Part shown: positions 26,125 to 34,634 of the stretch, piece by piece
How the letters are laid out: each line of letters opens with the position of its first letter
Position numbering within the stretch: position 1 is the first letter of the stretch
Assembly: GCF_000340965.1 (NCBI RefSeq)
Contig: NZ_ANAY01000018.1
Location: 59,956 to 123,955 of the forward strand
Reading direction: 5' to 3'
From: Nocardiopsis kunsanensis DSM 44524
GTDB taxonomy: Bacteria > Actinomycetota > Actinomycetes > Streptosporangiales > Streptosporangiaceae
DNA length: 64,000 nt
Position numbers and translations under genes: made by a program
Notes under the pieces: model-generated
Databases searched by the model: none
What the model was told of the DNA's origin: nothing
The model's input: the letters and a program-made list of their open reading frames with translations, nothing else

Positions 26125-26853
26125 CTACGCGGGCGGGAAACGGGTCGCCGAACCGTGGCCGGGCGGGTCGACGGGCGCCTCGGGCGGCAGACCCGACGAG
26201 GGGGTGGGCACCCGGGTGGGGGTCCCGGAGTCCTTGAGCGGCGGGTCCCAGCCCAGTTCGTCGGCGTAGGTGCGCACGACCTTCCCGGGGACACCGGCGA
26301 TGACGCTGTGGTCGGCGTAGGTGCCCGGGCGCACGACGGTTCCGGCGGCCACGACGCAGTTGCGGCCCAGGTGCACCCCGGGCAGGATCACCGAGTTGGC
26401 GCCCAGCCACGCCCCCGCCCCGATACTGACCGGGTCGTCGACCGGCCACTGCAGGCCGACGGGGACGTCGGTGTTGGCGTAGGAGTGGTTCTGGTCGGTG
26501 ATGTAGACGTAGGGCCCGGTGTAGACGTGGTCGCCGATGTCCACGGAGCGGTGGGCGACCACGTGCGAGCCACGGCCGATGGCACAGCCCGAACCGATGC
26601 GCACCACGGTCCCGGGCCCCAGGTCGTAATCGGGGCCCATGCCGGCGGCCAGGGTGATGTCACCGCCCAGGACCGTGTGCGCGCCGATCTCGATCCAGGG
26701 CTCCCCGTACAGGGTCGCGGTGGGGAAGGCGATCGCCGACCCCGGTCCGAAGCGTGCGAATCTGCGCGCGGCGCGGGTGTCCGAGCGGACCTCGGCAGTG
26801 CTCCGCGCGTACGACCAGAGGGTGCGAATGATCCACGACATCAGCCTTCGCAC
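26125..26853 (-). CDS. hexapeptide-repeat (LbH) acyltransferase
   Basis: The 242-residue protein carries left-handed beta-helix hexapeptide repeats from about residue 45 to 195 (VLGGDITLAAG, VVRIGSGCAIGRGSHVVAH, DIGDHVYTGPYVYITDQNHSYA, IGAGAWLGANSVILPGVHLGRNCVVAAGTVV in parts). ITDQNHSY carries the likely catalytic His. The end IAGVPGKVVRTY is typical of maltose/galactoside O-acetyltransferase and CatB-like proteins. The last ~40 residues are Pro-rich and look disordered. GTG 26853 is the start. It lies between two sulfur amino-acid genes but shows no sign of being a serine acetyltransferase; the acceptor is unknown. Confidence 0.85.
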   Translation of the reverse strand: MRRLMSWIIRTLWSYARSTAEVRSDTRAARRFARFGPGSAIAFPTATLYGEPWIEIGAHTVLGGDITLAAGMGPDYDLGPGTVVRIGSGCAIGRGSHVVAHRSVDIGDHVYTGPYVYITDQNHSYANTDVPVGLQWPVDDPVSIGAGAWLGANSVILPGVHLGRNCVVAAGTVVRPGTYADHSVIAGVPGKVVRTYADELGWDPPLKDSGTPTRVPTPSSGLPPEAPVDPPGHGSATRFPPA

Positions 26854-27014
26854 GCCGACCCCCTTGAGCTACCCGCAAGTAATACTGTCGTGAACATTAG
26901 CAGTCGTGCGTACATGCGGCGCTTTGTCCAGTTCGCCGGGAACAGGGGCCCGGCCCCGTTCGCCCCCGGGCCGCACCCCTCACCACCTGTGCGGACAGCA
27001 CCCGGAACGGAAAA

Positions 27015-27054
27015 CCCCCGCCCACGGACCGGAAAAAGGTCCACGGACGGGGGC
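27015..27054 (-). terminator. interrupted hairpin after cystathionine beta-synthase
   Basis: Arms beginning CCCCCG and ending CGGGGG, with an inner GGACC/GGTCC stem and an A-rich loop, form an imperfect hairpin 15 bases beyond the CBS stop. Confidence 0.5.
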
Positions 27055-27068
27055 CCGGCCCGGCCGGC

Positions 27069-28448
27069 TCAGGAAGAGGACATGTGCGCGAGCAGATCCT
27101 GACGGGTCAGGATCCCCAAGGGCTTCCCGTCGCGCAGCACCACGAGCGCGCCCGCGGTGCGCAGCAGGCGCGCGCACTCGCTGACCGGCTCACCCGTGCC
27201 GACCGTGGGCAGCGGACGGTGCATGTGTCCCTCGACCGGGTCGGGGAGTTGGGCACGCCCCTCGAAGAGCGAGTCGAGCACGTCGCGCTCGGCGATGGAA
27301 CCGACGACCTCGGCCGCCATGACCGGGGGCTCCTCCTTCATCACCGGCAGCTGGGAGACGCCGTACTCGCGCATGATCGCCACCGCGGTGCCGACCGTCT
27401 CGTCGGGATGGGTGTGCACGAAGTCGGGCATCTGGCCGTTCTTGGCCACCAGCACGTCCCCGGCGGTGGACTCCTCGGTGTGAGCGGACAGGAACCCGTA
27501 GTCGGCCATCCACTCGTCGTTGAAGATCTTGCCGAGGTAGCCGCGCCCGCCGTCGGGCAGCAGCACGACGATCACGTCGTCGGGGTCGGCGTCCTTGGCC
27601 ACCCTCAGCGCCGCTTCCACGGCCAGACCGCAGGAGCCGCCGACCAGGAGCGCCTCCTCCTTGGCCAGGCGGCGGGTCATGAGGAAGGACTCCTTGTCGC
27701 TGACCGCGATGATGTCGTCGCACACCGAGGTGTCGTAGGTACCGGGCCAGATGTCCTCACCGACGCCCTCGACCAGGTAGGGACGGCCCGAACCGCCCGA
27801 GTAGACCGAACCCTCGGGGTCGGCGCCCACGATCTTCACGCGGCCCTCGGAGGCCTCCTTGAGGTAGCGGCCGGTTCCGCTGATGGTGCCGCCGGTACCG
27901 ATGCCCGCCACGAAGTGCGTCAGGCGCCCGTCGGTCTGCTCCCAGATCTCCGGCCCGGTGTCGTGGTAGTGCGACTCGGGGTTGTTCATGTTCTCGTACT
28001 GGTTCGGCTTCCAGGCGCCGGGGATCTCCGAGGCCAGGCGGTCCGAGACCGAGTAGTAGGACTCAGGGTGCTCGGGGGCCACCGTCGTCGGGCAGACCAC
28101 GACCTCGGCGCCGTAGGCCCGCAGCACCGAGAGCTTGTCCGGACCGACCTTGTCGGGGCACACGAACACGCACCGGTAGCCCTTCTCCTGGGCGATCATC
28201 GCCAGACCGATCCCGGTGTTGCCCGATGTGGGCTCCACGATGGTCCCTCCGGGCTTGAGGGCCCCGCTCTTCTCGGCCGCCTCGACCATGCGCAGGGCGA
28301 TCCGGTCCTTGACCGAACCACCGGGGTTGAAGTACTCGATCTTGGCCAGGATCGTCGGTGCGTTCGGCCCCAGGGCCTCGGTGATCTTCTTCAGGCGGAC
28401 GAGCGGGGTGTTCCCCACCATGTCGATCAGTGAGTCGTGTACCCGCAC
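27069..28448 (-). CDS. cbs: cystathionine beta-synthase
   Basis: The 459-residue fold-type II PLP enzyme condenses serine with homocysteine to cystathionine. Lys47 in NPGGSVKDR should hold PLP, and SGNTGIGLAM and GTGGTISGTGRYLKE bind substrate and phosphate. Residues ~330-459 are two CBS domains (DETVGTAVAIMREYGVSQLPVM; VSECARLLRTAGALVVLRDGKPLGILTRQDLL in parts), a nucleotide- or SAM-type regulatory pair. No N-terminal haem-binding extension is present. GTG 28448 has GAGGGAG at an 8-base spacing. With the gamma-synthase/lyase gene upstream in the window it supports reverse transsulfuration, alongside mycothiol cysteine demand. Confidence 0.95.
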   Translation of the reverse strand: MRVHDSLIDMVGNTPLVRLKKITEALGPNAPTILAKIEYFNPGGSVKDRIALRMVEAAEKSGALKPGGTIVEPTSGNTGIGLAMIAQEKGYRCVFVCPDKVGPDKLSVLRAYGAEVVVCPTTVAPEHPESYYSVSDRLASEIPGAWKPNQYENMNNPESHYHDTGPEIWEQTDGRLTHFVAGIGTGGTISGTGRYLKEASEGRVKIVGADPEGSVYSGGSGRPYLVEGVGEDIWPGTYDTSVCDDIIAVSDKESFLMTRRLAKEEALLVGGSCGLAVEAALRVAKDADPDDVIVVLLPDGGRGYLGKIFNDEWMADYGFLSAHTEESTAGDVLVAKNGQMPDFVHTHPDETVGTAVAIMREYGVSQLPVMKEEPPVMAAEVVGSIAERDVLDSLFEGRAQLPDPVEGHMHRPLPTVGTGEPVSECARLLRTAGALVVLRDGKPLGILTRQDLLAHMSSS

Positions 28449-28943
28449 TTGGCTGCTCCCTCGCGTCGTTGCGTCGTGGCGACCGGGTCATCGGTCCGCC
28501 GTCCGGCCGGTGCACGAGCACCCGCCACGGGCCGGTCCGGCCCACCCCTCAGAACTCTAGACGAGCGTTCCCGGAACCGGTCCCACCGGTGAGCAGGCAA
28601 ACGGGAGGCACACGGCCGAGCCCTCCGGCTCCCCGGACCGCGCCCGCCGACCGGACCATGACGTGACCGGATCGTTCACCGACGGTGACACCGGCGGGGC
28701 CGGTCCGCCGCCGACACCCCGGGAAGGAGCACCCCTGCGAGGAGGCCGGCGGGGCGCGCCCACCGCCCCGCCGCAGTCCCGGAGCGCGTCCGCCGAGGAC
28801 GCGCCCAGTCGGACCCCGGGTGGCGCGGGACGGAGCAGGACCGATTAACTGGTGAGTAACAAGTCATGTCCGGGGCCGGGGGCACCACCGCACAGGCGCC
28901 GTCCCCGCCCCGCACCACGGCACCACCACAGAGGACGAAGAAC
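28449..28943. other. intergenic region between cbs and thiolase
   Basis: There are 495 bases without a credible gene. A 61-codon frame from 28663 is Pro/Gly/Arg-rich and shadow-like. The divergent promoters of cbs and the thiolase must lie here. Near 28846-28865 the stretch TTAACTGGTGAGTAACAAG is AT-richer and contains a loose TTA/TAA dyad that could be a TetR-type site for the thiolase gene, but the evidence is weak. Confidence 0.35.
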
Positions 28944-30164
28944 ATGCCCGAAGCAGTCATCGTCGCCACAGCGCGTTCCCCGATCGGCCGTGCCTTCAAG
29001 GGTTCCCTCAAGGACATGCGCCCCGACGACCTGACCACCCAGGTGATCGGCGCCGCGCTGGCCAAGGTCCCCGAGCTCGACCCCGAGAACATCGACGACC
29101 TCATGCTCGGGTGCGGTCTGCCCGGTGGTGAGCAGGGCTTCAACATGGCCCGTATCATCGCCGTCCAGCTGGGTCTGGACTCCGTTCCGGGCACCACCGT
29201 CACCCGCTACTGCTCCTCGTCGCTGCAGACCACCCGTATGGCCTACCACGCCATCAAGGCGGGCGAGGGCGACGTGTTCGTCTCCGCGGGTGTGGAGACC
29301 GTGAGCCGCTTCGCCCACGGCAGCAGCGACAACCCCCAGAACGAGAACCCGGCGTTCGACGAGGCCAAGGCCCGTACCGCCGAGCGTGCCGAGGGCGGGG
29401 CCCAGTCCTGGACCGACCCGCGCCAGGACGGCAAGCTGCCCGACGCCTACATCGCGATGGGCCAGACCGCGGAGAACGTCGTCCAGCTCACCGGGGTCTC
29501 CCGCGAGCGCCAGGACGAGTTCGCCGTCCGTTCGCAGAACCTCGCCGAGAAGTCCCTGGACAACGGTTTCTGGGAGCGTGAGATCACCCCGATCACGCTG
29601 CCCGACGGCTCCGTGGCCTCCACCGACGACGGCATCCGCCGCGGCACGACCTACGAGAAGGTCTCCCAGTTGCAGCCGGTGTTCCGCCCCGACGGCACCA
29701 TCACCGCCGGCAACGCCTGCCCGCTCAACGACGGCGCCTCCGCGCTGGTCATCATGAGCGACACCAAGGCCAAGCAGCTCGGTCTGACCCCGCTGGCGCG
29801 CATCGTCTCCACCGGCGTGACCGGCCTGAGCCCGGAGATCATGGGCCTGGGCCCGGTCGAGGCCTCCAAGCAGGCCCTGGCCCGCGCCAACATGTCCATC
29901 GACGACATCGACCTGGTCGAGCTCAACGAGGCCTTCGCCGCGCAGGTGCTGCCCTCCGCCGACCAGCTCGGTGTGGACATCGACTCGAAGCTCAACGTCA
30001 ACGGCGGCGCCATCGCGGTGGGACACCCGTTCGGCAGCACCGGTGCCCGCATCACCGGTACTCTGCTCAACGGTCTCCAGTTCCACGACAAGACGTTCGG
30101 TCTGGAGACCATGTGCGTGGGCGGCGGCCAGGGCATGGCAGCGGTCTTCGAGCGGCTCAACTGA
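28944..30164 (+). CDS. acetyl-CoA C-acyltransferase (thiolase)
   Basis: The 406-residue thiolase catalyses acetyl-CoA condensation or beta-ketothiolysis. The three catalytic elements are present: the nucleophile C90 in RYCSSSLQ, H361 in GHPFGSTGAR, and C391 in CVGGGQGM. The length is typical of the FadA/acetyl-CoA acetyltransferase group. ATG 28944 has GAGGACGAAG upstream at a suitable distance. No dehydrogenase or hydratase partner lies beside it, so the pathway (fatty-acid oxidation or ketobutyrate/PHA metabolism) is not evident. Confidence 0.93.
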   Translation: MPEAVIVATARSPIGRAFKGSLKDMRPDDLTTQVIGAALAKVPELDPENIDDLMLGCGLPGGEQGFNMARIIAVQLGLDSVPGTTVTRYCSSSLQTTRMAYHAIKAGEGDVFVSAGVETVSRFAHGSSDNPQNENPAFDEAKARTAERAEGGAQSWTDPRQDGKLPDAYIAMGQTAENVVQLTGVSRERQDEFAVRSQNLAEKSLDNGFWEREITPITLPDGSVASTDDGIRRGTTYEKVSQLQPVFRPDGTITAGNACPLNDGASALVIMSDTKAKQLGLTPLARIVSTGVTGLSPEIMGLGPVEASKQALARANMSIDDIDLVELNEAFAAQVLPSADQLGVDIDSKLNVNGGAIAVGHPFGSTGARITGTLLNGLQFHDKTFGLETMCVGGGQGMAAVFERLN

Positions 30165-30351
30165 TCCCGGCCTTCCCACACGGACGTGCGGCTCGGGGCC
30201 GTCTCACTGCCATTTCCGCACATACCGGGGTGAAGCAACACCTTCCACCCCTTGTTGCGGTAAAAGCTGGTGACCAGCTCTTGTCCGAACCGTGATCCTG
30301 AGGCAAAGTCGCAGGTACGTGCATGATCTCTACGCACTGCCGGAGGTGCCT

Positions 30352-30603
30352 ATGCCGGGAACCCACTCGCCGGAGATCCACGCCAAACTCGTCGAACGTA
30401 TCCCGACCGTCACCGGGCGCGGACTCCACGAGTGGTTCGCAGCACTCGACCGCGGCCCGGGTCTGGTCAAACGCTCGGACCGGGCCCACTGGCTCGCGGA
30501 CGAGTACGAGCTGCCCCACTGGTACGCACAGGCCATCGTCACCGAGCACGACCGCAGGCGGCGCAACAGGTCCATTCCCGCCCCACGGCCCCGGGGCGCC
30601 TGA
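30352..30603 (+). CDS. DUF4287 small protein
   Basis: The 83-residue product contains the DUF4287 pattern (HAKLVERIPTVTGRGLHEWFA, WLADEYELPHWYAQAIVTEHDRRR in parts). ATG 30352 is preceded by CGGAGGTG at a 3-base spacing. The function is unknown. It ends just before a strong bidirectional terminator. Confidence 0.8.
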   Translation: MPGTHSPEIHAKLVERIPTVTGRGLHEWFAALDRGPGLVKRSDRAHWLADEYELPHWYAQAIVTEHDRRRRNRSIPAPRPRGA

Positions 30604-30627
30604 GCCACCGGCCGCACAGCCGCACGA

Positions 30628-30671
30628 GAAGGGGCCACGCCCCGGGCCGGTGCCCGGGGCGTGGCCCCTTC
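30628..30671. terminator. bidirectional terminator
   Basis: A perfect 20-bp stem (30628-30647 with 30652-30671) with loop CGGT separates the converging DUF4287 and Bax-inhibitor-like genes. The outer GAAGGGG/CCCCTTC ends allow function in both directions. Confidence 0.85.
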
Positions 30672-30705
30672 GGCGTGTGCGGGGCGGACGCCCCTCGCAC
30701 ACCGG

Positions 30706-31587
30706 TTACTCGTCGACCATCATCTTGATCATCCACAGGAGGCGGAGGATCTCGATGTAGAGCCAGACGAGGGAGACGGTCAGGCCGAAGGCGAACTGCC
30801 AGGCGAACTGGTTGGGCACGCCCGCCTGGATGCCCTCCTCGATCCCGCGGAACTCGATGGCCAGTGTCAGGGCCGCGATGACCACGAACACCAGGCCGAT
30901 ACCCAGGCCCAGCAGGCTCGGCTCCCGCAGCCCGATGCCGCCGGGGATGAAGAAGCTGACGAGGAAGTTGACCAGGATCAACGCACCGGCGGCCAGTGCT
31001 GCGTAGGTGACGGCCTTCACGAAACCGTCGGTGACCTTGATGATCCGGAACTTGTACAGGGCCAGCATCACCGCGAACACCGCGACGGTCGCCACGACCG
31101 CCTGCGTGATGAGCGTGGTGTCGCCACCGGGCGCCAGGGAATGCGCGAGGATCGCGGAGAGACCACCGACCACGAGACCCTCGAGGGCGGAGTAGGCCAG
31201 GATCGCGACCGGGCTGGTCATGTTCTTGAACGCGATGACCAGACCGAGGACCAGACCGCCCAGTGCGCCGACCAGCGTCAGGCCCACGGCCAGGCCGGGG
31301 CTGGCCGTGAATGTGAAGTAGTTCACAACAGCCAGCAGGATCACGACGCCCAGCGACATGCCCGTGCGAACGACCACGTCGTCGATCGTCATGGGAGCGC
31401 TACCGGCCTGCGGGGGCGCGGCCGGGTACCCCTGCTGGGGGTAGCCCTGCTGGGGGTAGCCCTGCTGGGGAGAGGGCGGACCGTAACCGGGCTGGCCGTA
31501 ACCCTGCTGATAACCGGCCCCCGGAGCCTGCCCGGCGTGCTGCTCGAGCGCCCGCTTCACGGCGGGGTTGGAACTGCGCATTCGCAT
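30706..31587 (-). CDS. Bax inhibitor-1 / YccA family membrane protein
   Basis: The 293-residue protein has a Gln/Gly/Tyr/Pro-rich N-terminus (residues 18-60, with three PQQGY-type repeats) followed by seven predicted membrane helices (for example SLGVVILLAVVNYFTF, AVGLTLVGALGGLVLGLVIAF, FAVMLALYKF, AAGALILVNFLVSFF, FGLTVSLVWLYIEILRLLWM). This is the actinobacterial version of the UPF0005/BI-1 family, whose members are pH-dependent ion leak channels. ATG 31587 is followed closely by ATG 31581; upstream GGAAAGG is somewhat distant. Gene order gives no further clue. Confidence 0.9.
   Translation of the reverse strand: MRMRSSNPAVKRALEQHAGQAPGAGYQQGYGQPGYGPPSPQQGYPQQGYPQQGYPAAPPQAGSAPMTIDDVVVRTGMSLGVVILLAVVNYFTFTASPGLAVGLTLVGALGGLVLGLVIAFKNMTSPVAILAYSALEGLVVGGLSAILAHSLAPGGDTTLITQAVVATVAVFAVMLALYKFRIIKVTDGFVKAVTYAALAAGALILVNFLVSFFIPGGIGLREPSLLGLGIGLVFVVIAALTLAIEFRGIEEGIQAGVPNQFAWQFAFGLTVSLVWLYIEILRLLWMIKMMVDE
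31426..31470. repeat. three tandem 15-bp repeats in coding DNA
   Basis: Three consecutive 15-base units (GTAGCCCTGCTGGGG with one variant base in the first copy) encode the repeated pentapeptide PQQGY in the N-terminal tail of the BI-1 protein. The copy number is likely to vary between strains. Confidence 0.85.
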
Positions 31588-31761
31588 GTTCGTTTCAGGC
31601 CTTTCCTGCGTGGATTGGTGCCCACAAATTAACGCACGGGCCCTCTCCCGAGTTCCTGGGCCCGGGTCACCATCGGGACACGTGTCGGAGACCGGTCCGT
31701 GCACAACGGCGCACCGGGCCGGGACCGGCGGCACCCGGGGCGCGTCCAGGGTGCGCGCGTC

Positions 31762-32688
31762 TCAGTTGCGCGTGATCAGCGAGCGCGCCAGGAAGAGCAT
31801 GTTCGCGGGACGCTCGGCCAGGCGCCGCATGTAGTACCCGAACCACTCGGTCCCGTAAGGCACGTACACCCGCATCGTCCGGCCCTCGGCGGCCAGGCGG
31901 GTCTGTTCCTTCTCCCGGATCCCGAAGAGCATCTGGTACTCGTGGTCGTCTGCGGAGCGGCCCGCGGCGGCGGCCAGTTCACCGGCGATGGCGACCATAC
32001 GGGGGTCGTGCGAGGCCACCATGGGATAACCCTCGCCCTCCATGAGGACACGCAGCGCCCGCACGTAGGCCCGGTCGACCTCGTGCTTGTCGCGGTAGGC
32101 CACCGAGGCCGGTTCGTCGTAGGCGCCCTTGCACAGGCGCACCCGGGAACCGGCGTTGCTCAGATCGCGGCAGTCGGCCTCGGTCCGGTGGAGATAGGCC
32201 TGCAGGACCGCGCCCACGAACGGGAAGTCCGCACGCAGCTCACGCAGGATCCCCAACGTGGAATCGACCGTGGTGTGGTCCTCCATGTCGAGGGTCACCG
32301 TGGTGCCCACCGCCTTGGCTGCCTCGGCGATGCGCCGGGCGTTGTCCAGGGCGATCTGCTCGCCGTCGCCGTCGAGGAACTGGCCGACCGCCGACAGTTT
32401 GACCGAGACCTCCACGCGCGGGGCCAGACCGGCCTCGCCCAGCGCGGCGAGCAGCCCCTCGTAGGCGTTGACGGTCGCAGCGGCCTGGGCCCGGTCGGTG
32501 GTGTCCTCACCCAGGAAGTCCAGGGTGACGTGCCGGTCCGTGGTCACCTCGGCCACGGTCGGAAGAGCGCTCTGCAGGTCGGCACCGGCCACGAAGCGGT
32601 CGACCATCGCGCGGGTCACGGGAGTGCGCTCGACGACGTTCCGTGCGGTCCGGGAGCGGGCGGCGAGCAGCAGGGGTTTACGAAGCAT
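31762..32688 (-). CDS. proline dehydrogenase
   Basis: The 308-residue flavoenzyme oxidises L-proline to pyrroline-5-carboxylate and passes electrons to quinones. This is the stand-alone PRODH typical of Gram-positives (about 300 residues), not the large PutA fusion. Characteristic parts are VSVKLSAVGQFLDGD, TLDMEDHTTVDSTL, GAVLQAYLHRTEADCRDL, VRLCKGAYDEPASVAY, VASHDPRM, EYQMLFGIRE and VYVPYGTEWFGYYMRRLAERP. ATG 32688 has GAGG 5 bases upstream. It follows the P5C dehydrogenase gene by 175 bases on the same strand, so the pair likely forms an operon driven from the divergent PucR region. Confidence 0.95.
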   Translation of the reverse strand: MLRKPLLLAARSRTARNVVERTPVTRAMVDRFVAGADLQSALPTVAEVTTDRHVTLDFLGEDTTDRAQAAATVNAYEGLLAALGEAGLAPRVEVSVKLSAVGQFLDGDGEQIALDNARRIAEAAKAVGTTVTLDMEDHTTVDSTLGILRELRADFPFVGAVLQAYLHRTEADCRDLSNAGSRVRLCKGAYDEPASVAYRDKHEVDRAYVRALRVLMEGEGYPMVASHDPRMVAIAGELAAAAGRSADDHEYQMLFGIREKEQTRLAAEGRTMRVYVPYGTEWFGYYMRRLAERPANMLFLARSLITRN

Positions 32689-32863
32689 GGTGTCCTCGAG
32701 GAAGACGTGCGCGAGCCGATGGGCCGACGCGGCCGGCGGGGCGGCGGTGCAGAGCCGCCCCGGTGGGTTCCTGCGGGGTGCCGGGCGGACGCGGGCCGGG
32801 GCCGCGCGTCCGCACGGATACGGCACCCCCTCAGGACGGCGGAGGGGGCGCCGGAACGGAGCC

Positions 32864-34492
32864 CTAGGACTCCTGGTGCGGGTAGGAGGACCTCGTCGGG
32901 GCGACGAAGGTCTCCTTCACCGAACGCGGGCTGGACCAGCGCGCCAGGTTCTGCGCCGAGCCGGCCTTGTCGTTGGTACCGGAGGCCCGGGCACCGCCGA
33001 AGGGCTGCTGTCCGACGATGGAGCCGGTCGGCCGGTCGTTGATGTAGAAGTTGCCGGCCGTGAAACGCAGTGCCTCCTCGGCCTTGGCCACGGCACCGCG
33101 GTCGCGGGCGATGACGGCACCGGTCAGGGCGTAGGCCGAGCCCTGGTCGACGGTCCCGAGGATCTCCTCGTACTCGGTGTCCTCGAAGACGTGCACGGCC
33201 ACGATCGGCCCGAAGTACTCGGTCCTGAAGACGTCGTTGGAGGGATCGGTGCCCTCGATGACGGTCGGGCGCACGAAGTAACCGACGGAGTCGTCGACGG
33301 TACCGCCGGCGATGATCTTCAGGGTCGGGTCGGCCTCGGCCTCCTCCAGGACCCGGCTGAGCTTGTCGAAGGAGCGACGGTCGATGACGGCACCGATGAA
33401 GTTCGACAGGTCCGAGACATCGCCCATGGTCAGGGCCTCGGTCTCGGCGACCAGGTCGTCGCGCATCCGCTCCCACACCGAGCGGGCGACGAAGACCCGC
33501 GAGGCGGCCGAGCACTTCTGGCCCTGGTACTCGAAGGCGCCGCGCACGATCGCGGTGCGCACGACCTCCGGATCGGCCGACGAATGGGCGACGATGAAGT
33601 CCTTGCCGCCGGTCTCACCGACGATGCGCGGGTAGGAGCGGTAGGAAGCGATGTTCTCGCCCACGCTCTTCCACAGGTGCTGGAACGTGCCGGTGGAACC
33701 GGTGAAGTGCACACCGGCCAGCTCGGGGTCGTTCAGCGCGATGTCGGAGACGGCGCGCCCGTCACCGGTGACCATGTTGATGACACCGGGCGGCATACCG
33801 GCCTCCTCCAGCAGACGCATGGTCAGCTCGGCGGCGAACTGCTGCGTCGGGGAGGGCTTCCAGACCACGACGTTGCCCATCAGGGCGGGCGCGGTCGGCA
33901 GGTTTCCGGCGATCGCGGTGAAGTTGAACGGGGTGACCGCGTAGACGAAACCCTCGAGCGGTCGCTGCTCCATGCGGTTCCACACGCCCTTGACGCTCAG
34001 CGGCTGCTGCGAGATCAGCTCACGGGCGTAGGAGACGTTGAAGCGCCAGAAGTCGATGAGCTCACAGGCGGCATCGATCTCGGCCTGCTGGATCGTCTTG
34101 GACTGGCCGAGCATCGTGGCGGCGTTGATGGTCGCGCGCCAGGGGCCCGACAGGAGCTCGGCGGCGCGCAGGAGGATCGCTGCGCGGTCGTCGAAGGACA
34201 TCGCGCGCCAGGCAGGGGCGGCCTTCTTGGCGGCGGCGACGGCGTCGCGCGCGTCGTCGTGGGTGGCGTTGCGCATGGTGCCCAGGACGTGGGCGTGTTT
34301 GTGCGGCTGCACCACGTCGATGGGCTCGCCGCCGCCCATCCGGCTCTTCCCGTCGATGCGCAGAGGCAGGTCGATGCTCTCCCGGGCGAGCTCGGACAGC
34401 GTGGCCTCGAGCTCTGAGCGCTCGGGGCTGCCGGGCGCGTAGGAGAGGACGGGCTCGTTCACCGGCACGGGCACGTTGGTCACGGCGTCCAT
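32864..34492 (-). CDS. pruA: L-glutamate gamma-semialdehyde (P5C) dehydrogenase
   Basis: The 542-residue aldehyde dehydrogenase oxidises glutamate semialdehyde to glutamate with NAD, the second step of proline catabolism. Typical elements are VTPFNFTAIAGNLP, VVWKPSPTQ, FTGSTGTFQHLWK, VGETGGKDF (general base Glu) and EYQGQKCSAASR with the catalytic Cys near 325. ATG 34492 is chosen because AGGGAGG lies just upstream; a GTG two codons earlier is possible. A perfect 17-bp palindrome lies 22 bases before the start, and a second dyad near the divergent PucR gene suggests joint control. Confidence 0.95.
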   Translation of the reverse strand: MDAVTNVPVPVNEPVLSYAPGSPERSELEATLSELARESIDLPLRIDGKSRMGGGEPIDVVQPHKHAHVLGTMRNATHDDARDAVAAAKKAAPAWRAMSFDDRAAILLRAAELLSGPWRATINAATMLGQSKTIQQAEIDAACELIDFWRFNVSYARELISQQPLSVKGVWNRMEQRPLEGFVYAVTPFNFTAIAGNLPTAPALMGNVVVWKPSPTQQFAAELTMRLLEEAGMPPGVINMVTGDGRAVSDIALNDPELAGVHFTGSTGTFQHLWKSVGENIASYRSYPRIVGETGGKDFIVAHSSADPEVVRTAIVRGAFEYQGQKCSAASRVFVARSVWERMRDDLVAETEALTMGDVSDLSNFIGAVIDRRSFDKLSRVLEEAEADPTLKIIAGGTVDDSVGYFVRPTVIEGTDPSNDVFRTEYFGPIVAVHVFEDTEYEEILGTVDQGSAYALTGAVIARDRGAVAKAEEALRFTAGNFYINDRPTGSIVGQQPFGGARASGTNDKAGSAQNLARWSSPRSVKETFVAPTRSSYPHQES

Positions 34493-34513
34493 GGGCACCT
34501 CCCTGAAGGTTGT

Positions 34514-34530
34514 CCCTGTGACTCACAGGG
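34514..34530. promoter_or_regulatory. perfect palindrome upstream of pruA
   Basis: CCCTGTGA-C-TCACAGGG is an exact 8-1-8 inverted repeat located in the expected promoter/leader region of pruA. It is a good candidate operator for the adjacent PucR regulator or a CRP-like factor. Confidence 0.5.
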
Positions 34531-34605
34531 GGTTCGATCCACCGTCAGAATCCCAGAACCCGGACCTCGAAGCCTTGTGGGCCGAGCCATTCTTCTCCGC
34601 ACTTC

Positions 34606-34623
34606 TTTGTTCTGTAGGACAAA
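34606..34623. promoter_or_regulatory. candidate PucR operator at pruR-type gene
   Basis: TTTGTTC-TGTA-GGACAAA is a near-perfect dyad (6 of 7 positions) that ends 11 bases before the PucR-gene ATG. A TTTGT...ACAAA pattern of this kind is the form of operator I would expect for proline-responsive PucR regulators. Its position would allow autorepression. Confidence 0.5.
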
Positions 34624-34634
34624 ATGGAACGACC

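Noticed and set aside
28663..28848. 61-codon plus-strand frame upstream of the thiolase
   Set aside because: Pro/Gly/Arg/Ser-rich, no ribosome site of note, no recognisable motif.
31426..31470. Short tandem repeat considered as a CRISPR-like array
   Set aside because: Units are 15 bases with no spacers and lie in frame inside the BI-1 gene.
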